Shown: positions 12,465-25,129, counted from the stretch's first letter. The stretch is DNA of 64,000 nt from Asterias amurensis (GCF_032118995.1 NC_092649.1:17797332-17861331), one strand, 5' to 3'. Notes: generated by a model not told the origin, from the sequence alone. Made by a program: numbers and translations.

Positions 12465-14625
12465 TGAAATGGGCGTGGCCTATTTTATTTGTCTTTTAAA
12501 TGGGCGTGGCCTAATTTCTTTATCTTTTCAAATATGCATATTAATTTCTATTGTCTTTTAAATGGGCGTAGCCTGTTTTCTTTATCTTTTTAAATATGCA
12601 TATTAATTTCTATTGTCTTTTAAATGGGCGTGGCCTATTTTCTTTATCTTTTTAAATATGCATATTATTTCTATTGTCTTTTAAATGGGCGTGGCCTGTT
12701 TTCTTTATCTTTTGAAATATGCATATTAATTTCTATTGTCTTTTAAATGGGCGTGGCCTATTTTCTTTATCTTTTTAAATATGCATATTAATTTCTAAGG
12801 TCTTTTAAATGGGCGTGGCCTTTTTTCTTTATCTTTTCAAATATGCATATTAATTTCTATTGTCTTTTAAATGGGCATGGCCTACTTTCTTTATCTTTTC
12901 AAATATGCATATTATTTCTATTGTCTTTTAAATGGGCGTGGCCTACTTTCTTTATCTTTTCAAATATGCATATTAATTTCTATTGTCTATTTAATTGGCG
13001 TGGTCCACTTTCTTTATCTTTTTAAATAAGCATATTAATTTCAATTGTCTTTTAAATGGGCGTGGCCTACTCTCTTTATCTTTTCAAATATGATATTAAT
13101 TTCTATTGTCTAATAAATTGGCGTGGCCTACTTTCTTTATCTTTTTAAATATGATATTAATTTCTATTGTCTTTTAAATGGGCGTGGCCTACTTTCTTTA
13201 TCTTTTTAACTGTGCATATTAATTTCTATTGTCTTTTAAATGGGCGTGGCCTACTTTCTTTATCTTTTTAAATATGCATATTAATATCTATTGTCTTTTA
13301 AATGGGCGTGGCCTACTTTCTTTATCTTTTCAATTATGCTCATTAATTTCTATTGTCTTTTAAATGGGTGTGGCCTACTTTCTTTATCTTTTCAAATATG
13401 CATATTAATTTCTATTGTCTTTTAAATGGGCGTGGCCTACTTTCTTTATCTTTTCAAATATGCATATTATTTCTATTGTCTTTTAAATGGGCGTGGCCTA
13501 CTTTCTTTATCTTTTCAAATATGCATATTAACTTCTATTGTCTAATAAATTGGCTTGGTCTACTTTCTTTATTTTAACTATGCATATTAATTTCTATTGT
13601 CTTTTAAATGGGCGTGGCCTACTTTCTTTATCTTTTTAAATATGCATATTTATATCTATTGTCTTTTAAATGGGCGTGGCCTACTTTCTTTACCTTTTCA
13701 ATTATGCTCATTAATTTCTATTGTCTTTTAAATGGGTGTGGCCTACCTCTTTATCTTTTCAAATATGCATATTAATTTCTATTGTCTTTTAAATGGGCGT
13801 GGCCTGTTTTCTTTATCTTTTCAAATATGCATATTAATTTCTATTGACTTTCAAATGGGCGTGGCCTGTTTTCTTTATCTTTTTAAATATGCATATTTTA
13901 TTTCTATTGTCTTTTAAATGGGCGTGGCCTATTTTCTTTATCTTTTTAAATATGCATATTAATTTCTATTGTCTTTTAAATGGGTGTGGCCTACTTCTTT
14001 ATCTTTTCAAATATGCATATTAATTTCTATTGTCTTTTAAATGGGCGTGGCCTGTTTTCTTTATCTTTTCAAATATGCATATTAATTTCTATTGACTTTC
14101 AAATGGGCGTGGCCTGTTTTCTTTATCTTTTTAAATATGCATATTTATTTCTATTGTCTTTTAAATGGGCGTGGCCTATTTTCTTTATCTTTTTAAATAT
14201 GCATATTTATTTCTATTGTCTTTTAAATGGGCGTGGCCTATTTTCTTTTTTTTTTTCAATATGCGTATTAACTTCTATCGTATTTTAAATGGGCGTGGCC
14301 TATTTTCTTTATCTTTTCAAATATGCATATTATTTCTATTGTCTTTTAAATGGGCGTGGCCTACTTTCTTTATCTTTTCAAATATGCATATTAATTTCTA
14401 TTGTATTTTAAATGGGCGTGGCCTATTTTCTTTATCTTTTCAATTATGCATATTAATTTCTATTGTCTTTTAAATGGGCGTGGCCTACTTACTTTATCTT
14501 TTCAAATATGCATATTATTTCTATTGTCTTTTAAATGGGCGTGGCCTACTTTCTTTATCTGTTTAAATGTGCATATTAATTTCTATTGTCTTTTAAATGG
14601 GCGTGGCCTACATTCTTTATCTTTG
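12465..14625 (+). repeat. 62-bp satellite, left arm (~35 units)
   Basis: The unit contains AAATGGGCGTGGCCTA, then CTTTCTTTATCTTTT, then AAATATGCATATTAATTTC and CTATTGTC. GGGCGTGG is a GC/KLF-type box and ATGCATAT a degenerate octamer. Units are similar but not identical (TACTTTC versus TGTTTTC, one-base deletions), which points to older amplification than the inner array. Open frames here (KWAWPTFFIF repeats) are by-products of the repeat. Confidence 0.95.
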
Positions 14626-16778
14626 TATTTTTTCTTATGCAAATTAGCGTTTTCTGCCTATTTAAATTGGCAATTCCTTTTTCTTTTTGCGTATGCAAAT
14701 TAGCTTCTATTGTCTTTTTTCGTATGCAAATTAGCTTCCTTTGTCTTTTTTGTATGCAAATTAGCTTCCTTTGTCTTTTTTTCGTACGCAAATTAGCTTC
14801 CTTTGTCTTTTTTCGTATGCAAATTAGCTTCCTTTGTCTTTTTTCGTATGCAAATTAGCTTCTATTGTCTTTTTTCGTATGCAAATTAGCTTCCTTTGTC
14901 TTTTTTCGTATGCAAATTAGCTTCCTTTGTCTTTTTTCGTATGCAAATTAGCTTCCTTTGTCTTTTTTCGTATGCAAATTAGCTTCCTTTGTCTTTTTTC
15001 GTATGCAAATTAGCGTTTTCTGCCTATTCAAATTGGCAAATCCTTTGTCTTTTTTCGTATGCAAATTAGCTTCAAATGTCTTTTTTCGTATGCAAATTAG
15101 CTTCTATTGTCTTTTTTCGTATGCAAATTAGCTTCCTTTGTCTTTTTTCGTATGCAAATTAGCTTCCTTTGTCTTTTTTCGTATGCAAATTAGCTCCTTT
15201 GTCTTTTTTCGTATGCAAATTAGCTTCCTTTGTCTTTTTTCGTATGCAAATTAGCGTCCTTTGTCTTTTTCGTATGCAAATTAGCTTCCATTGTCTTTTT
15301 TCGTATGCAAATTGGCAATTCCTTTGTCTTTTTTCGTATGCAAATTAGCTTCCTTTGTCTTTTTTCGTATGCAAATTAGCTTCCTTTTGTCTTTTTATAT
15401 GTCTTTTTTCGTATGCAAATTAGCCTCCATTGTCTTTTTTCGTATGCAAATTAGCTTCTTTTGTCTTTTTTCGTATGCAAATTAGCTTCCATTGTCTTTT
15501 TTCGTATGCAAATTAGCTTCCTTTGTCTTTTTATATGTCTTTTTTCGTATGCAAATTAGCCTCCATTGTCTTTTTTCGTATGCAAATTAGCCTCCATTGT
15601 CTTTTTTCGTATGCAAATTAGCTTCCTTTGTCTTTTTTCGTATGCAAATTAGCTTCCTTTGTCTTTTTTCGTATGCAAATTAGCTCCTTTGTCTTTTTTC
15701 GTATGCAAATTAGCTTCCTTTGTCTTTTTTCGTATGCAAATTAGCGTCCTTTGTCTTTTTCGTATGCAAATTAGCTTCCATTGTCTTTTTTCGTATGCAA
15801 ATTGGCAATTCCTTTGTCTTTTTTCGTATGCAAATTAGCTTCCTTTGTCTTTTTTCGTATGCAAATTAGCTTCCTTTTGTCTTTTTATATGTCTTTTTTC
15901 GTATGCAAATTAGCTTCCTTTGTCTTTTTTCGTATGCAAATTAGCCTCCATTGTCTTTTTCCGTATGCAAATTAGCTTCCTTTGTCTTTTTCGTATGCAA
16001 ATTAGCTTCCTTTGTCTTTTTATATGTCTTTTTTCGTATGCAAATTAGCCTCCATTGTCTTTTTTCGTATGCAAATTAGCTTCCTTTGTCTTTTTTCGTA
16101 TGCAAATTAGCTTCCTTTGTCTTTTTTCGTATGCAAATTAGCTTCTATTGTCTTTTTTCGTATGCAAATTAGCTTCTATTGTCTTTTTTCGTATGCAAAT
16201 TAGCTTCTATTGTCTTTTTTCGTATGCAAATTAGCTTCTATTGTTTTTTTCGTATGCAAATTAGCTTCTATTGTCTTTTAAATGGGCGTGGCCTACTTTC
16301 TTTATATTTTCAAATATGCATATTATTTCTATTGTCTTTCTATTAGCTTCTATTGTTTTTTTTCGTATGCAAATTAGCGTTTTCTGCCCATTCAAATTGG
16401 CAATTCCTTTGTCTTTTTTCGTATGCAAATTAGCTTTTATTGTCTTTTTTCGTATGCAAATTAGCTTCCTTTGTCTTTTTTCGTATGCAAATTAGCTTCC
16501 TTTGTCTTTTTTCGTATGCAAATTAGCTTCCTTTGTCTTTTTTCGTATGCAAATTAGCTTCTATTGTCTTTTCGTATGCAAATTAGCGTTTTCTGCCTAT
16601 TCAAATTGGCAATTCCTTTGTCTTTTTTCGTATGCAAATTAGCTTCCTTTGTCTTTTTTCGTATGCAAATTAGCGTCCTTTGTCTTTTTCGTATGCAAAT
16701 TAGCTTCCATTGTCTTTTTTCGTATGCAAATTGGCAATTCCTTTGTCTTTTTTCGTATGCAAATTAGCTTCCTTTGTC
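14626..16778 (+). repeat. 31-bp satellite block 1, plus orientation
   Basis: About 65 units of GTATGCAAATTAGCTTC followed by CTTTGTCTTTTTTC, with CTATTGTC and CCATTGTC variants. At intervals a longer variant inserts GTTTTCTGCCTATTCAAA and TTGGCAATTCC. A ~490-bp higher-order repeat is visible: 15,255-15,490 reappears at 15,745-15,980. One isolated 62-bp unit lies at 16,266-16,350. Confidence 0.95.
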
Positions 16779-18869
16779 AATTTGAATAGGCAGAAAACGC
16801 TAATTTGCATACGAAAAAAAGACAATAGAAGCTAATTTGCATACGAAAAAAGACAAAGGAAGCTAATTTGCATACGAAAAAAGACAAAGGAAGCTAATTT
16901 GCATACGAAAAAAGACAAAGGAAGCTAATTTGCATACGAAAAAAGACAATAGAAGCTAATTTGCATACGAAAAAAGACAATAGAAGCTAATTTGCATACG
17001 AAAAAAGACAAAGGAATTGCCAATTTGAATAGGCAGAAAACGCTAATTTGCATACGAAAAGACAATAGAAGCTAATTTGCATACGAAAAAAGACAAAGGA
17101 AGCTAATTTGCATACGAAAAAAGAGAAAGGAAGCTAATTTGCATACGAAAAAAGACAATGGAGGCTAATTTGCATACGAAAAAAGACGTATAAAAAGACA
17201 AAAGGAAGCTAATTTGCATACGAAAAAAGACAAAGGAATTGCCAATTTGAATAGGCAGAAAACGCTAATTTGCATACGAAAAAAGACAATACAAGCTAAT
17301 TTGCATACGACAAAAGACAAAGGAAGCTAATTTGCATACGATAAAAGACAATGGAGGCTAATTTGCATACGAAAAAAGACAAAGGAAGCTAATTTGCATA
17401 CGAAAAAAGACAAAGGAAGCTAATTTGCATACGAAAAAAGACAATAGAAGCTAATTTGCATACGAAAAAAGACATATAAAAAGACAAAGGAAGCTAATTT
17501 GCATACGAAAAAGACAAAGGAAGCTAATTTGCATACGAAAAAAGACAAAGGAGCTTATTTGCATACGAAAAAAGACAATAGAAGCTAATTTGCATACGAA
17601 AAAAGACAATGGAAGCTAATTTGCATACGAAAAAAGACAAAGGAAGCTAATTTGCATACGAAAAAAGACAATAGAAGCTAATTTGCATACGAAAAAAGAC
17701 AATAGAAGCTAATTTGCATACGAAAAAAGACAAAGGAATTGCCAATTTGAATAGGCAGAAAACGCTAATTTGCATACGAAAAGACAATAGAAGCTAATTT
17801 GCATACGAAAAAAGACAAAGGAAGCTAATTTGCATACGAAAAAAGACAAAGGAAGCTAATTTGCATACGAAAAAAGACAAAGGAAGCTAATTTGCATACG
17901 AAAAAAGACAATAAAAGCTAATTTGCATACGAAAAAAGACAAAGGAATTGCCAATTTGAATAGGCAGAAAACGCTAATTTGCATACGAAAAAAAACAATA
18001 GAAGCTAATAGAAAGACAATAGAAATAATATGCATATTTGAAAATATAAAGAAAGTAGGCCACGCCCATTTAAAAGACAATAGAAGCTAATTTGCATACG
18101 AAAAAAACAATAGAAGCTAATTTGCATACGAAAAAAGACAATAGAAGCTAATTTGCATACGAAAAAAGACAATAGAAGCTAATTTGCATACGAAAAAAGA
18201 CAATAGAAGCTAATTTGCATACGAAAAAAGACAAAGGAAGCTAATTTGCATACGAAAAAAGACAAAGGAAGCTAATTTGCATACGAAAAAAGACAATGGA
18301 GGCTAATTTGCATACGAAAAAAGACATATAAAAAGACAAAGGAAGCTAATTTGCATACGAAAAAGACAAAGGAAGCTAATTTGCATACGGAAAAAGACAA
18401 TGGAGGCTAATTTGCATACGAAAAAAGACAAAGGAAGCTAATTTGCATACGAAAAAAGACAAAGGAAGCTAATTTGCATACGAAAAAAGACAATGGAGGC
18501 TAATTTGCATACGAAAAAAGACAATGGAGGCTAATTTGCATACGAAAAAAGACATATAAAAAGACAAAGGAAGCTAATTTGCATACGAAAAAAGACAATG
18601 GAAGCTAATTTGCATACGAAAAAAGACAAAAGAAGCTAATTTGCATACGAAAAAAGACAATGGAGGCTAATTTGCATACGAAAAAAGACATATAAAAAGA
18701 CAAAAGGAAGCTAATTTGCATACGAAAAAAGACAAAGGAAGCTAATTTGCATACGAAAAAAGACAAAGGAATTGCCAATTTGCATACGAAAAAAGACAAT
18801 GGAAGCTAATTTGCATACGAAAAAGACAAAGGACGCTAATTTGCATACGAAAAAAGACAAAGGAAGCTA
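16779..18869 (-). repeat. 31-bp satellite block 2, inverted
   Basis: Orientation flips abruptly at 16,778/16,779 without a spacer. The first ~680 bp match the reverse complement of 18,870-19,547, including rare variants such as a seven-A run, GACGTATAAAAAGAC and ACGATAAAAGAC. The remainder (17,460-18,869) is an inverted copy of material in 15,240-16,500, including the isolated 62-bp unit at 18,003-18,080. Confidence 0.95.
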
Positions 18870-19547
18870 ATTAGCTTCTATTGTCTTTTTTCGTATGCAA
18901 ATTAGCTTCCTTTGTCTTTTTTCGTATGCAAATTAGCTTCCTTTGTCTTTTTTCGTATGCAAATTAGCCTCCATTGTCTTTTATCGTATGCAAATTAGCT
19001 TCCTTTGTCTTTTGTCGTATGCAAATTAGCTTGTATTGTCTTTTTTCGTATGCAAATTAGCGTTTTCTGCCTATTCAAATTGGCAATTCCTTTGTCTTTT
19101 TTCGTATGCAAATTAGCTTCCTTTTGTCTTTTTATACGTCTTTTTTCGTATGCAAATTAGCCTCCATTGTCTTTTTTCGTATGCAAATTAGCTTCCTTTC
19201 TCTTTTTTCGTATGCAAATTAGCTTCCTTTGTCTTTTTTCGTATGCAAATTAGCTTCTATTGTCTTTTCGTATGCAAATTAGCGTTTTCTGCCTATTCAA
19301 ATTGGCAATTCCTTTGTCTTTTTTCGTATGCAAATTAGCTTCTATTGTCTTTTTTCGTATGCAAATTAGCTTCTATTGTCTTTTTTCGTATGCAAATTAG
19401 CTTCCTTTGTCTTTTTTCGTATGCAAATTAGCTTCCTTTGTCTTTTTTCGTATGCAAATTAGCTTCCTTTGTCTTTTTTCGTATGCAAATTAGCTTCTAT
19501 TGTCTTTTTTTCGTATGCAAATTAGCGTTTTCTGCCTATTCAAATTG
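18870..19547 (+). repeat. 31-bp satellite block 3, plus orientation
   Basis: Short plus-oriented block joined abruptly to inverted blocks on both sides. It is the near-perfect inverted partner of 16,779-17,457, sharing the rare unit variants in mirrored order, so the two form the arms of an internal palindrome with a ~1.4-kb centre. Confidence 0.95.
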
Positions 19548-22500
19548 ACAAAGGAAGCTAATTTGCATACGAAAAAAGACAAAGGAAGCTAATTTGCATA
19601 CGAAAAAAGACAATGGAAGCTAATTTGCATACGAAAAAAGACAAAGGAAGCTAATTTGCATACGAAAAAAGACAAAGGAAGCTAATTTGCATACGAAAAA
19701 AGACAAAGGAAGCTAATTTGCATACGAAAAAAGACAAAGGAAGCTAATTTGCATACGAAAAAAGACAAAGGAAGCTAATTTGCATACGAAAAAAGACAAT
19801 GGAAGCTAATTTGCATACGAAAAAAGACAAAGGAAGCTAATTTGCATACGAAAAAAGACAAAGGAAGCTAATTTGCATACGAAAAAAGACAAAGGAAGCT
19901 AATTTGCATACGAAAAAAGACAAAGGAAGCTAATTTGCATACGAAAAAAGACAAAGGAAGCTAATTTGCATACGAAAAAAGACAATGGAAGCTAATTTGC
20001 ATACGAAAAAAGACAAAGGAAGCTAATTTGCATACGAAAAAAGACAAAGGAAGCTAATTTGCATACGAAAAAAGACAAAGGAAGCTAATTTGCATACGAA
20101 AAAAGACAATAGAAGCTAATTTGCATACGAAAAAAGACAAAGGAATTGCCAATTTGAATAGGCAGAAAACGCTAATTTGCATACGAAAAAAAACAATAGA
20201 AGCTAATAGAAAGACAATAGAAATAATATGCATATTTGAAAATATAAAGAAAGTAGGCCACGCCCATTTAAAAGACAATAGAAGCTAATTTGCATACGAA
20301 AAAACAATAGAAGCTAATGTGCATACGAAAAAAGACAAAGGAAGCTAATTTGCATACGAAAAAAGACAATGGAAGCTAATTTGCATACGAAAAAAGACAA
20401 TAGAAGCTAATTTGCATACGAAAAAAGACAAAGGAATTGCCAATTTGCATACGAAAAAAGACAAAGGAAGCTAATTTGCATACGAAAAAAGACAAAGGAA
20501 TTGCCAATTTGAATAGGCAGAAAACGCTAATTTGCATACGAAAAAAGACAAAGGAAGCTAATTTGCATACGAAAAAAGACAAAGGAAGCTAATTTGCATA
20601 CGAAAAAAGACAAAGGAAGCTAATTTGCATACGAAAAAAGACAAAGGAAGCTAATTTGCATACGAAAAAAGACAATATAAGCTAATTTGCATACGAAAAA
20701 AGACAATAGAAGCTAATTTGCATACGAAAAAAGACAATAGAATTGCCAATTTGCATACGAAAAAAGACAATAGAAGCTAATTTGCATACGAAAAAAGACA
20801 AAGGAATTGCCAATTTGAATAGGCAGAAAACGCTAATTTACATACGAAAAAAGACAAAGGAAGCTAATTTGCATACGAAAAAAGACAAAGGAAGCTAATT
20901 TGCATACGAAAAAAGACAATAGAAGCTAATTTGCATACTAAAAAAGACAAAGGAATTGCCAATTTGAATAGGCAGAAAACGCTAATTTGCATACGAAAAA
21001 AGACAAAAGAAGCTAATTTGCATACGAAAAAAGATAATAGAAGCTAATTTGCATACGAAAAAAGACAAAAGAAGCTAATTTGCATACGAAAAAAGACAAA
21101 GGAAGCTAATTTGCATACGAAAAAAGACAAAGGAAGCTAATTTGCATACGAAAAAAGACAATAGAAGCTAATTTGCATACGAAAAAAGACAAAGGAATTG
21201 CCAATTTGAATAGGCAGAAAACGCTAATTTGCATACGAAAAAGACAATAGAAGCTAATTTGCATACGAAAAAAGACAAAGGAAGCTAATTTGCATACGAA
21301 AAAAGACAAAGGAAGCTAATTTGCATACGAAAAAAGACAATAGAAGCTAATTTGCATACGAAAAAAGACAAAGGAATTGCCAATTTGAATAGGCAGAAAA
21401 CGCTAATTTGCATACGAAAAAAGACAATAGAAGCTAATTTGCATACGAAAAAAGACAAAGGAATTGCCAATTTGCATACGAAAAAAGACAATAGAAGCTA
21501 ATTTGCATACGAAAAAAGACAAAGGAATTGCCAATTTGAATAGGCAGAAAACGCTAATTTACATACGAAAAAAGACAAAGGAAGCTAATTTGCATACGAA
21601 AAAAGACAAAAGAAGCTAATTTGCATACGAAAAAAGACAATAGAAGCTAATTTGCATACGAAAAAGCCAAAGGAAGCTAATTTGCATACGAAAAAAGACA
21701 ATAGAAGCTAATTTGCATACGAAAAAAGACAAAGGAATTGCCAATTTGAATAGGCAGAAAACGCTAATTTGCATACGAAAAAGACAATAGAAGCTAATTT
21801 GCATACGAAAAAAGACAAAGGAAGCTAATTTGCATACGAAAAAAGACAAAGGAAGCTAATTTGCATACGAAAAAAGACAATAGAAGCTAATTTGCATACG
21901 AAAAAGACAAAGGAATTGCCAATTTGAATAGGCAGAAAACGCTAATTTGCATACGAAAAAGACAATAGAAGCTAATTTGCATACGAAAAAAGACAAAGGA
22001 AGCTAATTTGCATACGAAAAAAGACAATAGAAGCTAATTTGCATACGAAAAAAGACAAAGGAATTGCCAATTTGAATAGGCAGAAAACGCTAATTTGCAT
22101 ACGAAAAAAGACAAAGGAAGCTAATTTGCATACGAAAAAAGACAAAAGAAGCTAATTTGCATACGAAAAAAGACAATAGAAGCTAATTTGCATACGAAAA
22201 AAGACAAAGGAAGCTAATTTGCATACGAAAAAAGACAATAGAAGCTAATTTGCATACGAAAAAAGACAAAGGAATTGCCAATTTGAATAGGCAGAAAACG
22301 CTAATTTGCATACGAAAAAGACAATAGAAGCTAATTTGCATACGAAAAAAGACAAAGGAAGCTAATTTGCATACGAAAAAAGACAAAGGAAGCTAATTTG
22401 CATACGAAAAAAGACAAAGGAAGCTAATTTGCATACGAAAAAAGACAACAGAAGCTAATTTGCATACGAAAAAAGACAACAGAAGCTAATTTGCATACGA

Positions 22501-23268
22501 AAAAAGACAAAGGAAGCTAATTTGCATACGAAAAAAGACAAAGGAAGCTAATTTGCATACGAAAAAAGACAATAGAAGCTAATTTGCATACGAAAAAAGA
22601 CAATAGAAGCTATTTGCATACGAAAAAAGACAATAGAAGCTAATTTGCATACGAAAAAAGACAAAGGAAGCTAATTTGCATACGAAAAAAGACAAAGGAA
22701 GCTAATTTGCATACGAAAAAAGACAATAGAAGCTATTTGCATACGAAAAAAGACAATAGAAGCTAATTTGCTTACGAAAAAAGACAAAGGAATTGCCAAT
22801 TTGAATAGGCAGAAAACGCTAATTTGCATACGAAAAAGACAATAGAAGCTAATTTGCATACGAAAAAAGACAAAGGAAGCTAATTTGCATACGAAAAAAG
22901 ACAAAGGAAGCTAATTTGCATACGAAAAAAGACAACAGAAGCTAATTTGCATACGAAAAAAGACAATAGAAGCTATTTGCATACGAAAAAAGACAATAGA
23001 AGCTATTTGCATACGAAAAAAGACAATAGAAGCTAATTTGCATACGAAAAAAGACAAAGGAATTGCCAATTTGAATAGGCAGAAAACGCTTATTTGCATA
23101 CGAAAATGACAATAGAAGCTAATTTGCATACGAGAAAAGACAATAGGAGCTAATTTGCATACGAGAAAAGACAATAGAAGCTAATTTGCATACGAGAAAA
23201 GACAATAGAAGCTAATTTGCATACGAGAAAAGACAATAGAAGCTAATTTGCATACGAAAAAAGACAAT
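19548..23268 (-). repeat. 31-bp satellite block 4, inverted (~115 units)
   Basis: Longest uniform block, made of the same unit on the minus strand. The long variant with TTGCCAATTTGAATAGG recurs every ~180-270 bp from 20,140 onward, forming a higher-order repeat (for example 21,170-21,300 and 22,250-22,385). Units near the right end carry ACGAGAAAAGAC, consistent with decay at an array edge. A third isolated 62-bp unit lies at 20,206-20,280. Confidence 0.95.
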
Positions 23269-23535
23269 GATAAAGATAAAGAAAGTAGGCCACGCCTATT
23301 TAAAAGACAATAGAAATTAATAGACATATCTGAAAAGATAAAGAAAGTAGGCCACGCCCATTTAAAAGACAATAGAATTTAATCTGCATATTTGAAAAGA
23401 TAAAGAAAGAAGGCCACGCTCATTTAAAAGACAATAGAAATTGATATTCGTTTTTGAAAAGGTAAAGAAAGTAGACCACGCCCATTTAAAAGACAATAGA
23501 AATTAACATGCATATTTGAAAAGATAAAGAAAATA
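23269..23535 (-). repeat. 62-bp satellite, right arm (~4 units)
   Basis: Four to five inverted units with GTAGGCCACGCCCATTT and AAAAGATAAAGAAAG mirror the left 62-bp array, but occupy under 300 bp against more than 2 kb on the left. The left block expanded, or the right one contracted, after the palindrome formed. Confidence 0.9.
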
Positions 23536-25060
23536 CTGTCCGAGTTGAATAAGAAGAATAAAGAATTGATGATTAAGAACTTGGAAGAATTTTTCACAAA
23601 AAATTCAAGGAGTTGATACAAACATGAAGGGTTTAGAACATGTTTTATTGATTTAGAAGAGTTTAGAAAACAACTGTTCTACTAGGACGAGTTGAGAAAA
23701 GAACTTGGAAAAGTTGTGAAAACAGCTTGGAAGAGTTGAGAAGAAAACTAAGGGAAAAATTAAGAAAACTTGGAAGAAGTGATACAACAGTTAGAGAGTT
23801 GAATGAGAACTTGAAAGAATTTAGTAAACTCTGAAGAGTTGAATAATAACTTTGAATAGTTGAGAAAACAACTTGGAAGAGTTGATTAAGAATTTGGAAG
23901 AGTTTAAAACAGTTGATTAAGAACTTGGAATATTTGTGGAAAAGACTTCGAAAGGCGATAAAACATTTGGAAGAGTTAGTTAAGAACTTGGAAGAGGTTA
24001 CACAACAATTAGGAGAGTTGACAAAACAACTGTTCTACTTTGAAGAATTGGTTAAGAACTTGGAAATGTTGTGAAAACAACTTGGAAGAATTGAGAAGAA
24101 AACTAAGGGAAAAATTAAGAAAACTTGGAAGAAGTGATACAACAGTTAGAGAGTTGAATGAGAACTTGAAAGAATTTAGTAAACTCTGAAGAGTTGAATA
24201 ATAACTTTGAATAGTTGAGAAAACAACTTGGAAGAGTTGATTAAGAATTTGGAAGAGTTTAAAACAGTTGATTAAGAACTTGGAATATTTGTGGAAAAGA
24301 CTTCGAAAGGCGATAAAACATTTGGAAGAGTTAGTTAAGAACTTGGAAGAGGTTACACAACAATTAGGAGAGTTGACAAAACAACTGTTCTACTTTGAAG
24401 AATTGGTTAAGAACTTTGAAATGTTGTGAAAACAACTTGGAAGAATTGAGAAGAAAACTTAAAACAGGTGATACAACAACTGGAAAGATTGATTAAGAAC
24501 TTTTAAGAAGTGATACAACAATAGGAAGAGTTGATTAAGAACTTAGAAGAGTTGAGAAAACAACTTGGAAGTGTTCATTACGAACTTGGAATATTTGGGT
24601 AAAAACCTGGCAAATTCAAAAGACTTCGAGAAGTGATAAAACATTTGAAAGAGTTGATTAAGAACAACTGTTCTACTTAGAATAGTTGGTTAAGAACTTG
24701 GAAGAGGTGATACAACAATTGAAAGAGTTGGTTAAGAACTTGGAGTTGAGAAAAACCAACTTGGACGAGGTGATACAACAATTGAAAGAGTTGAGAAAAC
24801 AACTTTAAAGAGTTGAGAAGATAAAACTTGGAAGAGTTGAATGAGAACCTGGAAGAGTTGGTCAAAAACCAGATTTAGGAAAAGCTTGGAAAACTTGAAA
24901 AATGTATACAATTAGGAAGAGTTGATTTAGAACTTGGAAGAGTTGAGGAAAACTTTGAAGAGTTTATTAAGAACTTGGAAGATTTGGTTAAGAGTTGATA
25001 GATTTGAAGGAAGAAACTCAAAAGAAACTTTTAAACGAGTTGAAAAAAAAAATAGACTCA
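23536..25060 (+). repeat. Heptad-coding minisatellite, right arm
   Basis: Plus-strand mirror of the left array. A clear in-frame stretch near 24,698-24,742 reads LEEVIQQLKELVKNL, two perfect heptads. The region contains a recent ~355-bp tandem duplication: AACTAAGGGAAAAATTAAG starts at about 23,746 and again at 24,101, with near-identical sequence up to 24,455. Frames are broken by 22-bp units, so no long protein is predicted. Confidence 0.75.
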
Positions 25061-25129
25061 GAGAACACTTAGTTTATACTTTCGGGAAGACTTGGTAGAT
25101 ACTTTCGGGGACGATTTTTTGGAGTGAGA

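Noticed and set aside
14626-23268. CRISPR array
   Set aside because: The ~31-bp periodicity superficially resembles CRISPR, but there are no unique spacers, the repeat changes orientation, and the context is an intron-bearing animal genome.
12843-23372. Dozens of open frames of 60-100 codons with repeated VCKLASFVFFRMQIS or KWAWPTFFIFSNMH
   Set aside because: They are products of 31-bp and 62-bp satellites that happen to lack stops in all three frames of one strand. 31 is not a multiple of three, so the frame cycles and no protein constraint is possible.
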